A program made the position numbers and the translations under genes. A stretch of 64,000 bases of DNA, from NCBI RefSeq assembly GCF_021032705.1, contig NZ_JAHVXI010000005.1, forward strand, positions 236,977 to 300,976, written 5' to 3'. Positions within the stretch are counted from its first letter, which is position 1. Each line of letters begins with the position of its first letter. This stretch comes from Psychroserpens luteolus (lineage in GTDB: Bacteria > Bacteroidota > Bacteroidia > Flavobacteriales > Flavobacteriaceae). The notes beneath the pieces are model-generated. The model had not been told where the DNA came from. It did no database searches and worked only from the letters and a program-made list of their open reading frames with translations. Below are positions 62,859 through 64,000 of the stretch, in pieces.

Positions 62859-63866
62859 CTAGTTAACTGCCGGACAGTTACATTCGTACTTTTCACGTCT
62901 ACAGTTAAAGTTATAACCTAGTGTGATTTGATGAAATCCACCATTATTAAATACGACTGAGTTTGCTTGGTATGAATACGTATAGGCAAATACAAAGCTG
63001 TTATAATCTACACCAACAAAAGGTGTAAAATACTGTAGTTTTTGGCTACTAACTCCTGATCCATCTAAAAATTCTGCGCCATCCAAACTTCTACGGTAGG
63101 ACAAGCCTCCCCAAAGTTTACCAAACTCCATATCCTTGTATGCTTTAGCATTAATATCTATTGACGCTTCTTCGGTTGCATCTCGGTACATGAACATAAC
63201 AGATGGCTCAAAACTCCAATCGCTTCCAAATTTATGGAATGTATTACCCGCAGAAAGCAAATAGGTTCTCAAATTATCATAACTCAATCCTTGCTCATTA
63301 AAATTAATTCCATCATTATTTAAAACATTTTTAACTGTCGCATGAGCATAAAAATCAATTAAGTGATAAGAGAATCCAAAGTCAACATTAAAATTTGTCG
63401 CACTTTGTTCTACACCTGCAATGATAGGATCAAATCCATCTGCTAAAAACTCTGTTTCATCTAACTTATACTGAATAAATCCAGCACTTAAACCAAAGGA
63501 TAACATATTTAAATCAATCTCATTACGAGAAAACATAATATGATGTGCATAGGTCAAATAAGCTCCTGTTTGAGAGTGATATCCATTTTTGTCATTATAA
63601 ACAATACCTCCCAGTGCAGATGGTGAATCACCCAATCTACTATTTACACTCAAAGTCTGTAAATTTGGAGCTTCATCTTGTCCAAACCACTGTGCACGAG
63701 CAGTAAGTCTTACTTTAGCACAATTAGCTACACCAGCCATAGACGGGTGAATGAGGTAATAGTTATCTGTTAAATAATCTGAATAAATGGGTAGTCCTTC
63801 TTGCGCTGTTCCTATAAATGAAAACAAGGCTAAACTTGCTATTATATAATATTTTTTCAAATTCAT
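62859..63866 (-). CDS. PorP/SprF-family type IX secretion outer-membrane protein
   Basis: 335 aa with signal peptide (FSFIGTAQ end). Typical start YSDYLTDNYYLIHPSMAGVANCAKV and repeated beta strands of a membrane barrel, ending YNFNCRREKYECNCPAVN. Members act with gliding and T9SS adhesins that carry type B sorting domains; SprF is needed for SprB secretion in F. johnsoniae. It begins 7 bp after the stop of such a protein (next feature). Confidence 0.93.
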   Translation of the reverse strand: MNLKKYYIIASLALFSFIGTAQEGLPIYSDYLTDNYYLIHPSMAGVANCAKVRLTARAQWFGQDEAPNLQTLSVNSRLGDSPSALGGIVYNDKNGYHSQTGAYLTYAHHIMFSRNEIDLNMLSFGLSAGFIQYKLDETEFLADGFDPIIAGVEQSATNFNVDFGFSYHLIDFYAHATVKNVLNNDGINFNEQGLSYDNLRTYLLSAGNTFHKFGSDWSFEPSVMFMYRDATEEASIDINAKAYKDMEFGKLWGGLSYRRSLDGAEFLDGSGVSSQKLQYFTPFVGVDYNSFVFAYTYSYQANSVVFNNGGFHQITLGYNFNCRREKYECNCPAVN

Positions 63867-63873
63867 ATTAATT

Positions 63874-63999
63874 TTATCTTTTCAGGGTAAAATGGGCTTT
63901 AAATTCTTTACGGTCACCTGTATTAGGTTCATTATACTCAACTACAAACCAATAGTCACTTGTTGGCATCTGGTTCCCATTATAGTTACCATTCCAACC
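63874..63999 (-). CDS. C-terminal end of a T9SS type B sorting-domain protein (cut by window edge)
   Basis: Only the last 41 codons and the stop (63876-63874) are in the window; the gene extends beyond 64000. The end reads GWNGNYNGNQMPTSDYWFVV and then a final KAHFTLKR, the classic gliding motility-associated type B C-terminal domain. With the PorP/SprF gene right behind it, this is a SprB/SprF-type pair: a large surface protein plus its dedicated secretion partner. Confidence 0.88.
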   Translation of the reverse strand, partial: GWNGNYNGNQMPTSDYWFVVEYNEPNTGDRKEFKAHFTLKR

Positions 64000-64000
64000 T

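Noticed and set aside
1..64000. CRISPR arrays, insertion sequences, rRNA genes, riboswitches
   Set aside because: No regularly spaced repeats, transposase, rRNA or known riboswitch consensus was seen; the gene content is ordinary chromosomal.

Overview
The window looks like a chromosomal segment of a marine member of the Flavobacteriaceae (Bacteroidota), near the Winogradskyella/Olleya/Psychroserpens/Lacinutrix group by overall feel; the genus cannot be fixed from this sequence. The evidence is low GC, TAnnTTTG-type -7 promoter elements, a sodium-pumping NADH:quinone reductase (Nqr) operon, several type IX secretion (T9SS) parts (PorP/SprF, a DUF5103 plug protein, a PorG-like DUF6089 barrel, type A and type B C-terminal sorting domains), GH3-family and LytTR-family proteins, and lipoprotein and signal peptides typical of the phylum. 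I see no prophage, CRISPR array, rRNA or insertion sequence. Most of the window is ordinary core genome.

Layout. 1-2054: three tandem paralogous secreted proteins on the minus strand. 2169-5603: peptidase E, tRNA-Gly, a GNAT enzyme, a VanY-like carboxypeptidase, an M48 protease and an ankyrin protein. 5870-11152: phosphoglycerate mutase, a HAD protein, a CoA-transferase and a map-cupin-methyltransferase operon. 11149-13451: apbE, a small conserved protein and a DUF4846 protein. 13636-21309: M28 peptidase, YdeP-like molybdoenzyme, tricorn-like protease, a cupin lipoprotein and a 42-aa membrane protein. 21406-27513: nqrABCDEF; ApbE nearby probably flavinylates NqrB and NqrC. 27680-40890: T9SS plug protein, cysteine dioxygenase facing a PLP decarboxylase (possible hypotaurine route), apaG, a DUF6695-like protein, pruA, a T9SS-exported lipase-like protein, LysE exporter, DUF2797, GH3 and a PD40 protein. 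41167-46814: clpX, clpP, tig, a holin-like membrane protein, an alpha/beta hydrolase and pdxJ. 46904-55122: CBS protein, nadK, PorG-like protein, uppS, bamA, two OmpH/Skp chaperones and murI, i.e. a cell-envelope biogenesis cluster.

The most system-like part is 55164-62695. A packed five-gene minus-strand operon (sensor kinase, lipoprotein, LytTR regulator, lipoprotein, gamma-carbonic-anhydrase-like protein) lies back to back with a plus-strand operon for a secreted SIMPL-like protein, a rhodanese-like protein and a von Willebrand A lipoprotein. The divergent promoter region holds three direct repeats of ACTCATT at an exact 21-bp period, the spacing expected for LytTR regulators. I infer an envelope-sensing two-component system that controls the divergent secreted operon. 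Just downstream, 62701-62809 is a compact structured non-coding element bounded by GCGTTA/TAACGC.

Several start sites are placed by signal peptides or spacing rather than by the longest frame (bamA, map, tig, the CoA-transferase, the sensor kinase and others), and at least three genes appear to use TTG or GTG starts. No gene-free stretch exceeds about 300 bases.
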